From: Phycisphaerae bacterium | Lineage (GTDB): Bacteria > Planctomycetota > Phycisphaerae > Phycisphaerales > SM1A02 | Length of the DNA: 64,000 nucleotides | Direction of reading: 5' to 3' | Assembly: GCA_016795065.1 (NCBI GenBank) | Contig: JAEUIU010000068.1 | Coordinates: 1 to 64,000, forward strand | Shown: positions 55,479 through 63,797 of the stretch, one piece after another | Layout of the letters: each line of letters starts with the position of its first letter | How positions within the stretch are numbered: the first letter of the stretch is position 1 | The notes under the pieces: model-generated | The model's database searches: none | What the model was told of the DNA's origin: nothing | The model's input: the letters and a program-made list of their open reading frames with translations, nothing else | Translations under genes and position numbers: made by a program

Positions 55479-56885
55479 ATGGTTCCGAACGCACCCCGTC
55501 GTGACTTCCTCAAGTCGACTCTGGCCATCACGCTTGCCGGCGGACCCTTCGGTGCGGTTGCCGCGGCGGGCGCGCGAAGCGCCCTTCGCAGCGGCCCCAA
55601 TGGCAAGCTCGCCATCGCCAAGATCGCTTGCGGTGGCATGGGCCAATCGGACCTCGGGCAACTGGCCAGTCACGCCGGCGTCTCGATCGTCGGGCTCTGC
55701 GACATCGATCGCAACACGCTCGACCAGGTCGGCAAGGACGACAAGGGCAACGACCCCTTCAAGGATGTTCCGAAGTTCCAGGATTGGCGGGAGATGCTCG
55801 CCAAGCTTGGCGACAAGATCGACGCCGTCTGCATCTCGACGCCGGATCACTCCCACGCCATCGCCAGCATGAAGGCAATGGAAATGGGCAAGCACGTCTA
55901 TACCCAGAAGCCGCTGGCCCGGTCCGCCGGCGAGAACCGCATGCTTGCCGATGCCGCGAAGGCCAAGCCATCGCTCGTCACCCAGATGGGCACCCAGCGT
56001 TCGGCCACCGCCGAGCGTCGTTTGGCCTATGAACTGGTTCGCAACGGGGCGATCGGCAAGATCAAGGCGATGCACGCCTGGACCGATCGTCCGGCCGGCT
56101 GGTGGCCGAGCGGGAAGCCGCGCGCCGAAGGCAGCGATCCGGTGCCGGCCCACGTCGCGTGGGACATCTGGCTCGGACCGGCCCCCGCGCGGCCCTACAA
56201 GAAGGATCTCTACCACGCCTTCAACTGGCGCGGCACGCGCGACTTCGGCACAGGCGCTTTCGGCGATATGGCCTGCCACATCGTCGACATGCCCTACTAC
56301 GCCCTCGGCCTGACCCATCCGACCGAGATCACCTGCGACGCTCCGGACGGAACCGACGACCAGTATCCCAACGTCGAGACGGTGCGGATGAAGTTCGCCG
56401 CCAACGAGCGCACCGCAGCCGATGGCATTGAGTTCATCTGGTACGACGGCGGCCGCTTGCCCGACTTCAAGTCCCTCGGCCTTCCCGAGACGCTCGCCCC
56501 AAGCGACCGCAAGGAGAAGGACGCCCACGGTTGCCTGCCGCTGCCCAAGGACGGTGCGGTGATTTTGGTCGGCGAAGGCGGCGTCCTCGTGATCCCGATC
56601 CAATGGCAGTTACCCTTCGCCTTCGTTGATGGCAAGCGCAAGGACTTCGACAACCCGCACAAGACCACCAACCACTGGCATGACTGGGTCGATGCCTGCA
56701 TGGGCCAGGGCAAGGCCCGCGCTCCCTTCGAACTCGCCGGTCTCATGTGCGAGTCGCTGGCGATCGGTGCCGTTGCGTCGCGCTATCCCGGCAAGACGTT
56801 GGTCTACGACGCCGCCTCGTTTGCCTTCAAGGGGCACGCCGATTCGACGACGCACCTGAAGCCGACGTGGCGAACCGGTTGGTGA
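55479..56885 (+). CDS. Tat-exported Gfo/Idh/MocA family oxidoreductase (third)
   Basis: A 468-residue protein with a Tat-type signal (RRDFLKSTLAITLAGGPFGAVA). The Rossmann part begins AIAKIACGGMGQSDLGQL, a variant glycine motif, and continues VSIVGLCDIDRNTLDQV and AVCISTPDHSHAIASMKAM. The family Lys-Pro motif appears as TQKPLARSAGEN rather than EKP. The catalytic domain has RGTRDFGTGAFGDMACHIVDM. It belongs to a different subgroup from the pair at 25-28 kb. It is divergent from the FAD/Fe-S oxidoreductase gene, with a 111-bp shared promoter region, and converges on the next gene with 3 bp between stops. Confidence 0.92.
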   Translation: MVPNAPRRDFLKSTLAITLAGGPFGAVAAAGARSALRSGPNGKLAIAKIACGGMGQSDLGQLASHAGVSIVGLCDIDRNTLDQVGKDDKGNDPFKDVPKFQDWREMLAKLGDKIDAVCISTPDHSHAIASMKAMEMGKHVYTQKPLARSAGENRMLADAAKAKPSLVTQMGTQRSATAERRLAYELVRNGAIGKIKAMHAWTDRPAGWWPSGKPRAEGSDPVPAHVAWDIWLGPAPARPYKKDLYHAFNWRGTRDFGTGAFGDMACHIVDMPYYALGLTHPTEITCDAPDGTDDQYPNVETVRMKFAANERTAADGIEFIWYDGGRLPDFKSLGLPETLAPSDRKEKDAHGCLPLPKDGAVILVGEGGVLVIPIQWQLPFAFVDGKRKDFDNPHKTTNHWHDWVDACMGQGKARAPFELAGLMCESLAIGAVASRYPGKTLVYDAASFAFKGHADSTTHLKPTWRTGW

Positions 56886-56888
56886 TTC

Positions 56889-58367
56889 CTACTCGCCTTC
56901 GATCGTGAAGGTCACTTCGACGGAAGAAAGCGGCGCGCCGTTGGCGGCGCGGAAGCCGTTGAAGCGCTCGCTGTTCAGCCAGAAGTGGTAGGTCCTGCCC
57001 GGGACGAGTTTCACCGTCGCAGTCAGCGTGGTGGCGTCGGCGCTCCACGCCGGAGCGCCCACCATCTCGGGCACGTCGTCTTTGCTACCGACGAAGGACC
57101 AGCTTTTGGTTGACATCGGTCGGTCGAAGCGGAGGACCATCGTGGTCAGGTCTTTGGCGACGTCTTTCGCACCGTTGGGAGGCGTGATGCCGAGGAGTTT
57201 CGGGGCGTTCTTCTCGGCAGCCGCAGCCTCGGTCACCATCGACTCGGCCTTGGCGTCGAGGACCGCGACGATCTCGGGGAGGAAGGCATCGAGCGTCGGG
57301 TAGCGATCGCGGGCCTTCGCGTAGGTCGCCAGCCGCTCGGCAACGTCCGGCACCCAGGCGAAACCGGTCTCCCGCTGCACCGAAGCTTCCTTCGCTGCCG
57401 CTTCGGGCGACTGGACGTCGGCGAGGTATCGCACGACGCAGGCTCGGACGAAGGTCTCGTACATCATCGTTTCCCACGAGCCGTAGGCCATGCGCGACAT
57501 CCGTTGGGCGACGATCGGGTAGAGCCGCGTGCCCGCGGGGCGAAGGATGTCGAGGTGGCGATCGACGATGACGTTGGTGTAGGAGTGGCAAAGCTCGTGG
57601 ACGTAGGTCTCAACGTCGCGCTCGCCATAGGCGGGCAGTCCTTCGGCGTCCCAACGATAGATCCCCAGGACCGGGCGGATTTCTTCCGGAGCCCCGTCAA
57701 GAAAGCGCACGCCAACGCCGTAGTTGCCGCCGCCGCACAGCAATCCCGGAATCGCCTGATAGCTCGCTGCAGGCTTGCTGCCGAAGAACCTATCGAACCA
57801 CTCGACGGCGTTCGCCTTGGCCAGCACCGGTGCGACCTTCGCGGCACAGTGGTCGTAGAACGGCTGCTCGGCGGCGAAGAACGCCTCGGCCTTGCTCTCA
57901 ACGACGAAGGCCCGCAGGGCGACGAGGAAGGCGCGGGTGGGTTCGACGGCCCAGCGAGCATCCAGTCGCGGCGGCGAACGGTCGAAGGGGATGCGCTCGG
58001 CAAGCGTCGGAACGCCATCGAGGTGCAGGGCCAAGGAGGCAATCGCGTCATACGACGCCCCATGCTCGGCCCGAATCGCCTGATAGGCCTTCACCGCCGC
58101 GTGATTCTGAAAGGGCCCAAAGTGGGCTGCGACCCGCTCGGCGTAGGGCGACTGGGAGTTAGGCATGAGGAACTCCCTCGCTCCGGCCAGACGGGCCACG
58201 ATGGTCAGCAGTTCGACACGCCGGTCGACCGCGACCGAGACCTCGGTGGCGGGCGGGGAGGTCGGTGACGCGACCGCGGCGATCGGAGGAGTGGCGACCG
58301 CGGTATGGGTCAAAAGCGTGAAAAACGCGGTCAAAAGGGCGAGGCTGAGGGGAAGAGATCGAAGCAT
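56889..58367 (-). CDS. Exported HExxH putative metallopeptidase (DUF4932-like) with C-terminal Ig-like domain
   Basis: A 492-residue exported protein. The start at 58367 gives a signal peptide (LPLSLALLTAFFTLLTHTAVA). The central domain (about 45-385) has a zincin-type motif His257-Glu-Leu-Cys-His261 in VETYVHELCHSYTNVIVD, with a conserved-looking downstream ETMMYETFVRACVVRYL that could supply the third ligand Glu. This matches the pattern of DUF4932 proteins. From about 395 a bacterial Ig-like (Big_5-type) domain begins: LLGITPPNGAKDVAKDLTTMVLRFDRPM. A secreted metalloprotease is plausible but untested. Divergent from the lipoprotein gene at 58557. Confidence 0.78.
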   Translation of the reverse strand: MLRSLPLSLALLTAFFTLLTHTAVATPPIAAVASPTSPPATEVSVAVDRRVELLTIVARLAGAREFLMPNSQSPYAERVAAHFGPFQNHAAVKAYQAIRAEHGASYDAIASLALHLDGVPTLAERIPFDRSPPRLDARWAVEPTRAFLVALRAFVVESKAEAFFAAEQPFYDHCAAKVAPVLAKANAVEWFDRFFGSKPAASYQAIPGLLCGGGNYGVGVRFLDGAPEEIRPVLGIYRWDAEGLPAYGERDVETYVHELCHSYTNVIVDRHLDILRPAGTRLYPIVAQRMSRMAYGSWETMMYETFVRACVVRYLADVQSPEAAAKEASVQRETGFAWVPDVAERLATYAKARDRYPTLDAFLPEIVAVLDAKAESMVTEAAAAEKNAPKLLGITPPNGAKDVAKDLTTMVLRFDRPMSTKSWSFVGSKDDVPEMVGAPAWSADATTLTATVKLVPGRTYHFWLNSERFNGFRAANGAPLSSVEVTFTIEGE

Positions 58368-58556
58368 GGAGGGCTTCCGCCAGGTGGCAGTTGTGCAAGA
58401 CAAGCGAGGCAAATCCAAAGGGGACACTGACGAGGCCGTAACAGACCGTTAGGCTACTCTTCATGGTCGGGGTTCGGCTCGTGGGTGAGCGGCCCCAGCA
58501 ACGCGCCCCATGGGTTCGCTCTATGGGAAGTCGTCACACGCATCGTTGGGCGTGAC

Positions 58557-59663
58557 ATGCTACGGATTGTCGCTCTACTTCTGATCGTCTGCTTTGTCTG
58601 CACCGGTTGCACCATCGGTGGCCCGAAGTCGCGCCTGGGCAGCTTGCCCTTTCCGGCGGCCCTCTCGCTCTGGGACGCCGCCGATCCTTCCGACTTGGGC
58701 GAGCACATTCACGAGGCGGGGACGTTTGAAGGGTTGGCCGAGTCAAGCCGCGGCACGGTCTACACCTGCAAAGCCGGCTTCGTCGACGTCGCTCACCTGC
58801 GCGAGTCGGCCGATTGGACCAAGTTCGCCTACGACGAGGTGCTCGACGCGTTGCGACAGGGGAAGGGCTACGCGACCTTTGAAGATCACTATCGCGCTGA
58901 GTACCGCATTGCCTTGACCGTACCCGCGGTCTGGTCCCGCTATTCCGCCGACGCCCGCCGCAGCGAAGAGGAGCGAGCCGCTCGCGTCGCCGCCCAGCGG
59001 ATCGCCTATCTGGCGATGACCTGGCACGAGGTCGCGACCTGGTTCGGCGAACGGATCATCCCCTTCATTCCCGAAGACCGTTCGAGCTTCACCTACGACG
59101 ACACGATCGCCCACATCATCGGCGTCCGCCTGGGCGGCGAGGCGCTCGGGATGGTTGCCAGGAAGGAGGCTCCGGATTTCGACCAGGCGATGACCATTGC
59201 CCTGAACCGAGAGATGACCCGCTTGGGGGCGCTCTCCACCGAGGAAACCTATGACGCCGCCCTGGCCGTCGAAGGCCGATGGTGGAAGGGCGAGGATTGC
59301 ACCAAGCGGCAGTTGGCGACCGGCCTCGACGAGGGCTTCATGACCCCGTGGATCATCAACGGCTTCGAGCCTTGTCCGGCCGCGGTTGCCGAGAAGCAGA
59401 AGCTCGCGTGGGAAGACCGCGGCACCCTCCGGAGCCTGAACCTGATTCTCGGTTCGGTCGAGATGCGAAGCGAGAGTTACGCCGAAACGCTCGGCCTCGT
59501 ACCCGGGCACGTCACCCGGGGCCCCGCAGGCGAGAGCGACACGCTTCCGACGGTCTCAGCCGACGGCTGGGTCTTCGCCAACGACTTCATGCGCCGCTCG
59601 GTTGATGTCCTTCGCGTCTCGATGCGCGAGAAGTTCGGCGAGCATTTCGATTCGCCGGAGTGA
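58557..59663 (+). CDS. Lipoprotein, DUF4056-like, unknown function
   Basis: A 368-residue lipoprotein with a clear signal (MLRIVALLLIVCFVCTGC, Cys18). Conserved-looking stretches are TCKAGFVDVAHLRESADWTKF, AYLAMTWHEVATWFGER and DRSSFTYDDTIAHIIGVRLGGEAL, followed by NREMTRLGALSTEETYDAA. These resemble the DUF4056 family of outer-membrane or periplasmic lipoproteins. The WHE segment and surrounding acidic residues could be a metal site. The ATG at 58557 was preferred over one at 58485, which would bury the lipoprotein signal. No operon partner; an inverted-repeat element lies just downstream. Confidence 0.72.
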   Translation: MLRIVALLLIVCFVCTGCTIGGPKSRLGSLPFPAALSLWDAADPSDLGEHIHEAGTFEGLAESSRGTVYTCKAGFVDVAHLRESADWTKFAYDEVLDALRQGKGYATFEDHYRAEYRIALTVPAVWSRYSADARRSEEERAARVAAQRIAYLAMTWHEVATWFGERIIPFIPEDRSSFTYDDTIAHIIGVRLGGEALGMVARKEAPDFDQAMTIALNREMTRLGALSTEETYDAALAVEGRWWKGEDCTKRQLATGLDEGFMTPWIINGFEPCPAAVAEKQKLAWEDRGTLRSLNLILGSVEMRSESYAETLGLVPGHVTRGPAGESDTLPTVSADGWVFANDFMRRSVDVLRVSMREKFGEHFDSPE

Positions 59664-59686
59664 CGATTGCGTGAGGTGACGGGCTA

Positions 59687-59821
59687 TTCACCGCAGAGGC
59701 GCGGAGGACGCAGAGGCCCGAAGGAGAAGATTGGATGGATGGAGGGGTGTGAATCCGGGGACCGGACAACCATTCCGTTCCTCTGCGTCAGACTCCGCGT
59801 CCTCCTCGCCTCTGCGGTGAA
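59687..59821. repeat. Long imperfect inverted repeat (CCGCAGAGG type)
   Basis: A 135-bp intergenic element between two rightward genes. The left arm (59687-59716) starts TTCACCGCAGAGGC and ends GGACGCAGAGG. The right arm (59780-59821) is its near complement, starting CCTCTGCGTC and ending CCTCTGCGGTGAA, with an 11-base insertion. The GCAGAGG-rich arms resemble a hairpin repeat seen dispersed in many unrelated bacterial genomes. It could be a non-autonomous mobile hairpin or a transcript-ending structure; it lies 24 bp after the upstream stop. Confidence 0.75.
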
Positions 59822-59865
59822 CCAGACCCGCCCTCCCCCCCGAACTCGCTACGCTTCCCTCACGC

Positions 59866-61494
59866 ATGGACCTGGCCGCACTGGTTGAGGCGATGAGCGA
59901 TCCGCGGGTTTACCCCGACCGTCATGACGGGCCGGTCGAGGTGGTGCAGACCCACGCGAGCGTGGTCTTTCTCGTCGGCGACCGGGCCTGGAAGATCAAG
60001 AAGCCGGTGGATCTTGGCTTTCTCGACTTCTCGACGCTCGAGCGGCGGAAGGCCGATTCGCTGGAGGAGCTTCGCCTGAACCGGCGCATGGCACCTGATC
60101 TCTATCACGGCGTCTGGCCGGTGATCGCGGAGGGAGCCGGCCTCGCCATTCGACGTGAGCGATCCGTCGCAGTCGACGCGAAGGCGATCGAGTGGGTGGT
60201 CGAGATGAAGCGATTGCCTTCCGAGGGCATGCTCGACGCGGTGATCGCCCGTGGCGAGGTGGACCGCGCGGCGCTGGAACGCTTCGCCCGCGACCTTGCG
60301 ACCTTTCACCAAGGCGCCGAGCGCGGTCCCTTGGTCGAGCGACATGGTTCGGTCGAGGTCATCGAGCGTCGGGTTCGAGCGAACCTCACGCGCCTTGCGG
60401 AGTTCGCGACGACGGCGCGTGGGTCCGTCGCTCCTGCACTGACGAAGCGATTCGTCGCTCTCCTTGAAGGGGCGACGCTGGCATGGCTGGCGACGCTCGC
60501 GCCGACCCTCGAGCGCCGCCGCACCGAGGGACGGGTCTGCGATGGTCACGGCGACCTTCACGCTCGCAACCTCTGCCTCGTCGACGGCGTCATTCGGGCC
60601 TATGACTGCTTAGAGTTTGAGCCTGCCTACCGCTGCGCCGACGTGGCCATGGAAGTCGCCTTCCTCGCCATGGACCTCGATCGGCTGGGGCATCGGGAAC
60701 TCGCGGACTCCTTCGTCGGCGCCTATGTTGACGCCTCCGGCGACACCGGCCTCATCGAGCCATCACGCTTCTTCCGGCTCCACTACGCCATCGTGCGGGC
60801 GATGGTTGAGGCGATTCGGTTGAGCGAGCCGGAGACGCCCAACGAAGAACGCGCCAGCATTCGCGACGCGGTGCGGTCCTACGCGGCGCTTGCCGCCGGC
60901 TACGCGGTCGAGCCGGCGACGATTCTCATGATGGGCCTTCCTGCGACGGGCAAGAGTACGCTCGCCGCAGTGATGGCCAGCCCGTTGCGGGCGACCGTTC
61001 TTCGCAGCGACTCGGTGCGAAAGACGCTTTTCGGCTTGCGCCCCACCGAGCGCGGCGGCAAGGAGATCTACGGCTCTGAGGCGTCGAGCCGCACCTATGA
61101 ATCGTTGGCTGCCGCCGCGGTCGATGAGCGCGGCACGGTCATCCTCGACGCCGCCCACCTCCGCGCCGACGAGCGGGCCCGTTCCATCGATGCAGCCCGC
61201 GAGCGAGGCGACCGCTGGGTGCTGGTGGAACTGACCATCGAGGAATCGGTTGCAGCCGAGCGACTCCGGCGGCGAGCGAAGGACCCGTCCAACATCTCCG
61301 ACGCCACAATCGACGTGGTTCATCGCCTCGCCGCCATACGCGAGGAGCCGACGGAGATTCCGGATGATCGTCGGCTTCGCTTTGACGGCGATGTGGAAGA
61401 GATCGATGTGATCCTCGCGTGCTGCGAGGAATTGCTAGCGGCCCGCCAGGCTACAGAACGCGCTCCGCCCGCGGATAGCTTCCAATCACCTTGA
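59866..61494 (+). CDS. Aminoglycoside-phosphotransferase-like / P-loop kinase fusion protein
   Basis: A 542-residue cytosolic protein of two kinase-like parts. The N-terminal half (about 20-330) is of the aminoglycoside phosphotransferase fold: VVFLVGDRAWKIKKPVDLGF, then catalytic loop His228-Gly-Asp-Leu-His232 in CDGHGDLHARNL and RAYDCLEFEPAYRCADV. The C-terminal half has Walker A GLPATGKST (357-365) and a Zeta-toxin/gluconokinase-like core (TVILDAAHLRADERARSI, VELTIEESVAAERLRRRA). Such fusions are widespread and usually annotated as bifunctional AAA/phosphotransferase proteins of unknown substrate; drug resistance should not be assumed. It is followed by an intrinsic terminator. Confidence 0.88.
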   Translation: MDLAALVEAMSDPRVYPDRHDGPVEVVQTHASVVFLVGDRAWKIKKPVDLGFLDFSTLERRKADSLEELRLNRRMAPDLYHGVWPVIAEGAGLAIRRERSVAVDAKAIEWVVEMKRLPSEGMLDAVIARGEVDRAALERFARDLATFHQGAERGPLVERHGSVEVIERRVRANLTRLAEFATTARGSVAPALTKRFVALLEGATLAWLATLAPTLERRRTEGRVCDGHGDLHARNLCLVDGVIRAYDCLEFEPAYRCADVAMEVAFLAMDLDRLGHRELADSFVGAYVDASGDTGLIEPSRFFRLHYAIVRAMVEAIRLSEPETPNEERASIRDAVRSYAALAAGYAVEPATILMMGLPATGKSTLAAVMASPLRATVLRSDSVRKTLFGLRPTERGGKEIYGSEASSRTYESLAAAAVDERGTVILDAAHLRADERARSIDAARERGDRWVLVELTIEESVAAERLRRRAKDPSNISDATIDVVHRLAAIREEPTEIPDDRRLRFDGDVEEIDVILACCEELLAARQATERAPPADSFQSP

Positions 61495-61802
61495 GTTCGA
61501 CGCAGTGCGAACGGGCTTCGGCGAGCGATGGGCCGGTGTTGGATTGTACCAGACCGTACGGTAGGACAATCACAAATCTCCGCGAAGCCCACGATCGCGT
61601 GGCGAGCCTCATCAAGCTCCTGTTCGCCAGTATCGAACGGCGCCGGATACTTTTTCGATTCCGCCGAAGCTGTTGCCCATCCGGAACGCGCTGAAGCGTA
61701 GATTATCTTTGACCGATGAGCGAAACGCCGTGATGCTCATTCGCGGTAGCGGTCGTTCGCCACGCAGGTCGGCATTCAGGTCGCCTTTCAGGGGGTTTAC
61801 TC
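61495..61802. other. Intergenic region with terminator and promoter space
   Basis: A 308-bp spacer. It contains the intrinsic terminator of the kinase-fusion gene (61629-61655) and, just before the next gene, AGGGGG seven bases ahead of the ATG at 61803. The sequence between them is assumed to contain that gene's promoter, for example around TTGACC near 61707, but no convincing -10 partner was found. No gene is seen. Confidence 0.55.
61629..61655 (+). terminator. Rho-independent terminator
   Basis: AGTATC pairs with GATACT, and the loop contains the palindrome CGGCGCCG. It is followed directly by a run of five T. It stands 134 bp after the stop of the kinase-fusion gene. Confidence 0.75.
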
Positions 61803-63797
61803 ATGTCACAGACGAAGAGCCGGAACCAGAATCGTGAGGAACGGGCCGTTAAGAACGACGTAACTCACACACACACACACACTTGCATAAATCGCGGCAG
61901 CGCGATCCCACGCGGAATCGCCTGCGCTGTTGCCGCTCTGATCGCGGGCCCCGCGGTCGCCACCACCTACTACGTGCGCCAGTACGCCACACCACCCCTG
62001 TCTTACGACGGCCTGAACTGGTCGACGGCGTTCCCCAGCATTGATGCGGCGTTCGCTTCTGGAGCGTTCTTGCCTGGCGATCAACTCTGGGTCGCGGCCA
62101 GCGGAGCGACGCCCTACCACCCGACGCAGAACATCGAGTCCTCCGACGAACGAACGGTTCACTTTGAGATTGGCCTGAACTTCTTCTCTCTCAAGGGGGG
62201 CTTTCCGCCGAACCCGCCGGATGGGTGGAACGAGCGGGACATCTCCGCTCACCCGACGGTCCTCTCGGGGGACTTGGACGACGACGACCCGCCGTACGAC
62301 CCCGCGACCTACGTTGATAGCCACGATCACCTCCTCAACAACGCCTACCGGGTGGTCAAGGTCGTCGGAGTCGGTAACTCCTGCCTCATCGACGGGTTCG
62401 TGATCCGGGACGGGCACAATTGGACGGGTGTGGGACCGGATATCGGCGGGCCAGGCTATATCGGCCACGGCGGTGGAATGCAGCTCATGTCCGAGACGCC
62501 TGGTCAGTTTGCCACGCCGTTCATCCAGAATTGCAGGTTCCTCGACAACTTCGCTGCACGGGTGGGTGGCGGTCTTTCGGTGATCGCGAAGCCGGTTGGA
62601 GATCCGCCGAGCCAGGACCCCGAAGACTACCCGTCACTCGTCAAGATCCGGACGTGCGAGTTTCGGGCGAATCGGGTGAAGAACGTCACGGGTGGTGCGA
62701 TCGAGCTCTGGGCGGGCGGCTTGGACATGGCCGGAACTCTGGTAGCGGACAACTTCGCGAATAGTCACGGCTCGGGAATCCACGCGTTCATGCCAAAGCC
62801 GCTACTCCTCACCAATTGCACCGTCAGCAACAACAACGGAAGCCACAGCGCCTCCGGCATCGCGGTAGGGAAGAGTCCACTTCAACCGCCTGAGCCAGAG
62901 TTGCCGAGTGATCCGGCTTTGAACATCTTCATCGTGCGAAACTCGATTGTCTCGGGCAATCGCGATGACCAGCTTCGCGACGGAAGCGGCGACTTCACGA
63001 ACCAATTGGGGCCAGGCAAGCTCGGTGTGCCCACGAAGCCCCAAGTGGACTACAGCATCGTCTTTGATTCCGTCGGGCCGGTGACATACGGCGTCGGCAA
63101 CCAGACCACACCCGAGTATGACCCAGACTTCTTCTTTGACCGCGAGAACGAAGATGTCCTTCTTCGCGACTATCGCGTCACCATCACCTCGTGGTGCGGG
63201 GTACCGATCGATCGAGGGGATCCGGTGACCACCAACCTTCCGGCGGACGAGCGTGACGCGGACGACGACGGGAACTTCAGCGAACCGCTCCCGGACGTTC
63301 GGCTTGAGGAACGGGTGGAGGCGGGAATTGCCGGAGCCTTGCCTCGGGTAGACGTTGGTGCATACGAGATGAAGCAGGAGGACCTGCCGCTCACTTGCCA
63401 GGCGGATGTTGATCTGAACGGCACGGTTGGTGCGAGCGATCTGGCCATCTTGCTTGGCCAATGGTCGCAAGAGCACGGGCCTTGTGCGTTGCATTGCTGC
63501 ACGGCGGACTTCAGCCTCGATGGGAATGTCGACGCCAGAGACCTCGCCATCCTCCTCGGCGCGTGGGGACCGTGCCCGGTCCCCAACCCGATGGAAAGCT
63601 CATTCCTCGAGACGGAGTTCGCTCTGCTCGATTTCCTTGAGGGGTCCACGTTGGCCCCGCAGGAACTCAGCGGGATTCTCGGCTTCGCATCGCTCGAGTC
63701 GTTCGCAGATTGGCTGGGAAGCATGTCGCCCGAGGCACGAGCTGCCGTACTCGCCGCAATTGGCCTGTCGGGGGGCATTTCGGGGGGTGAGCTGTGA
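61803..63797 (+). CDS. Secreted parallel-beta-helix protein with dockerin-like repeats
   Basis: A 664-residue exported protein. The n-region is unusually long and includes HTHTHTH-like His/Thr repeats encoded by a CA microsatellite; the hydrophobic core is GIACAVAALIAGPAVATTYYV. The start of the mature part (YYVRQYATPPLSYDGLNWSTAFPSIDAAF) is typical of choice-of-anchor-Q/polymorphic beta-helix proteins. Helix rungs follow at about 190-440 (CLIDGFVIRDGHNW, PFIQNCRFLDNFAARVGGGL, LLTNCTVSNNNGSHSASGIAV). Two dockerin-like repeats are at about 540-600 (DLNGTVGASDLAILLGQWS, LDGNVDARDLAILLGAWG). Here they are not terminal: about 70 more residues follow. The next gene overlaps the stop (GTGA). Confidence 0.85.
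   Translation: MSQTKSRNQNREERAVKNDVTHTHTHTCINRGSAIPRGIACAVAALIAGPAVATTYYVRQYATPPLSYDGLNWSTAFPSIDAAFASGAFLPGDQLWVAASGATPYHPTQNIESSDERTVHFEIGLNFFSLKGGFPPNPPDGWNERDISAHPTVLSGDLDDDDPPYDPATYVDSHDHLLNNAYRVVKVVGVGNSCLIDGFVIRDGHNWTGVGPDIGGPGYIGHGGGMQLMSETPGQFATPFIQNCRFLDNFAARVGGGLSVIAKPVGDPPSQDPEDYPSLVKIRTCEFRANRVKNVTGGAIELWAGGLDMAGTLVADNFANSHGSGIHAFMPKPLLLTNCTVSNNNGSHSASGIAVGKSPLQPPEPELPSDPALNIFIVRNSIVSGNRDDQLRDGSGDFTNQLGPGKLGVPTKPQVDYSIVFDSVGPVTYGVGNQTTPEYDPDFFFDRENEDVLLRDYRVTITSWCGVPIDRGDPVTTNLPADERDADDDGNFSEPLPDVRLEERVEAGIAGALPRVDVGAYEMKQEDLPLTCQADVDLNGTVGASDLAILLGQWSQEHGPCALHCCTADFSLDGNVDARDLAILLGAWGPCPVPNPMESSFLETEFALLDFLEGSTLAPQELSGILGFASLESFADWLGSMSPEARAAVLAAIGLSGGISGGEL
61866..61882 (+). repeat. 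In-frame CA dinucleotide microsatellite
   Basis: An uninterrupted run of 17 bases of alternating C and A lies near codon 22 of the beta-helix protein gene and encodes the His-Thr stretch of its signal n-region. A gain or loss of one dinucleotide would shift the frame before the signal peptide core, so slipped-strand switching is conceivable. Confidence 0.85.

Noticed and set aside
59866..61494. Antibiotic-resistance phosphotransferase
   Set aside because: The aminoglycoside-phosphotransferase fold is fused to a P-loop kinase in a widespread family without known resistance role; the fold alone does not support a resistance call.
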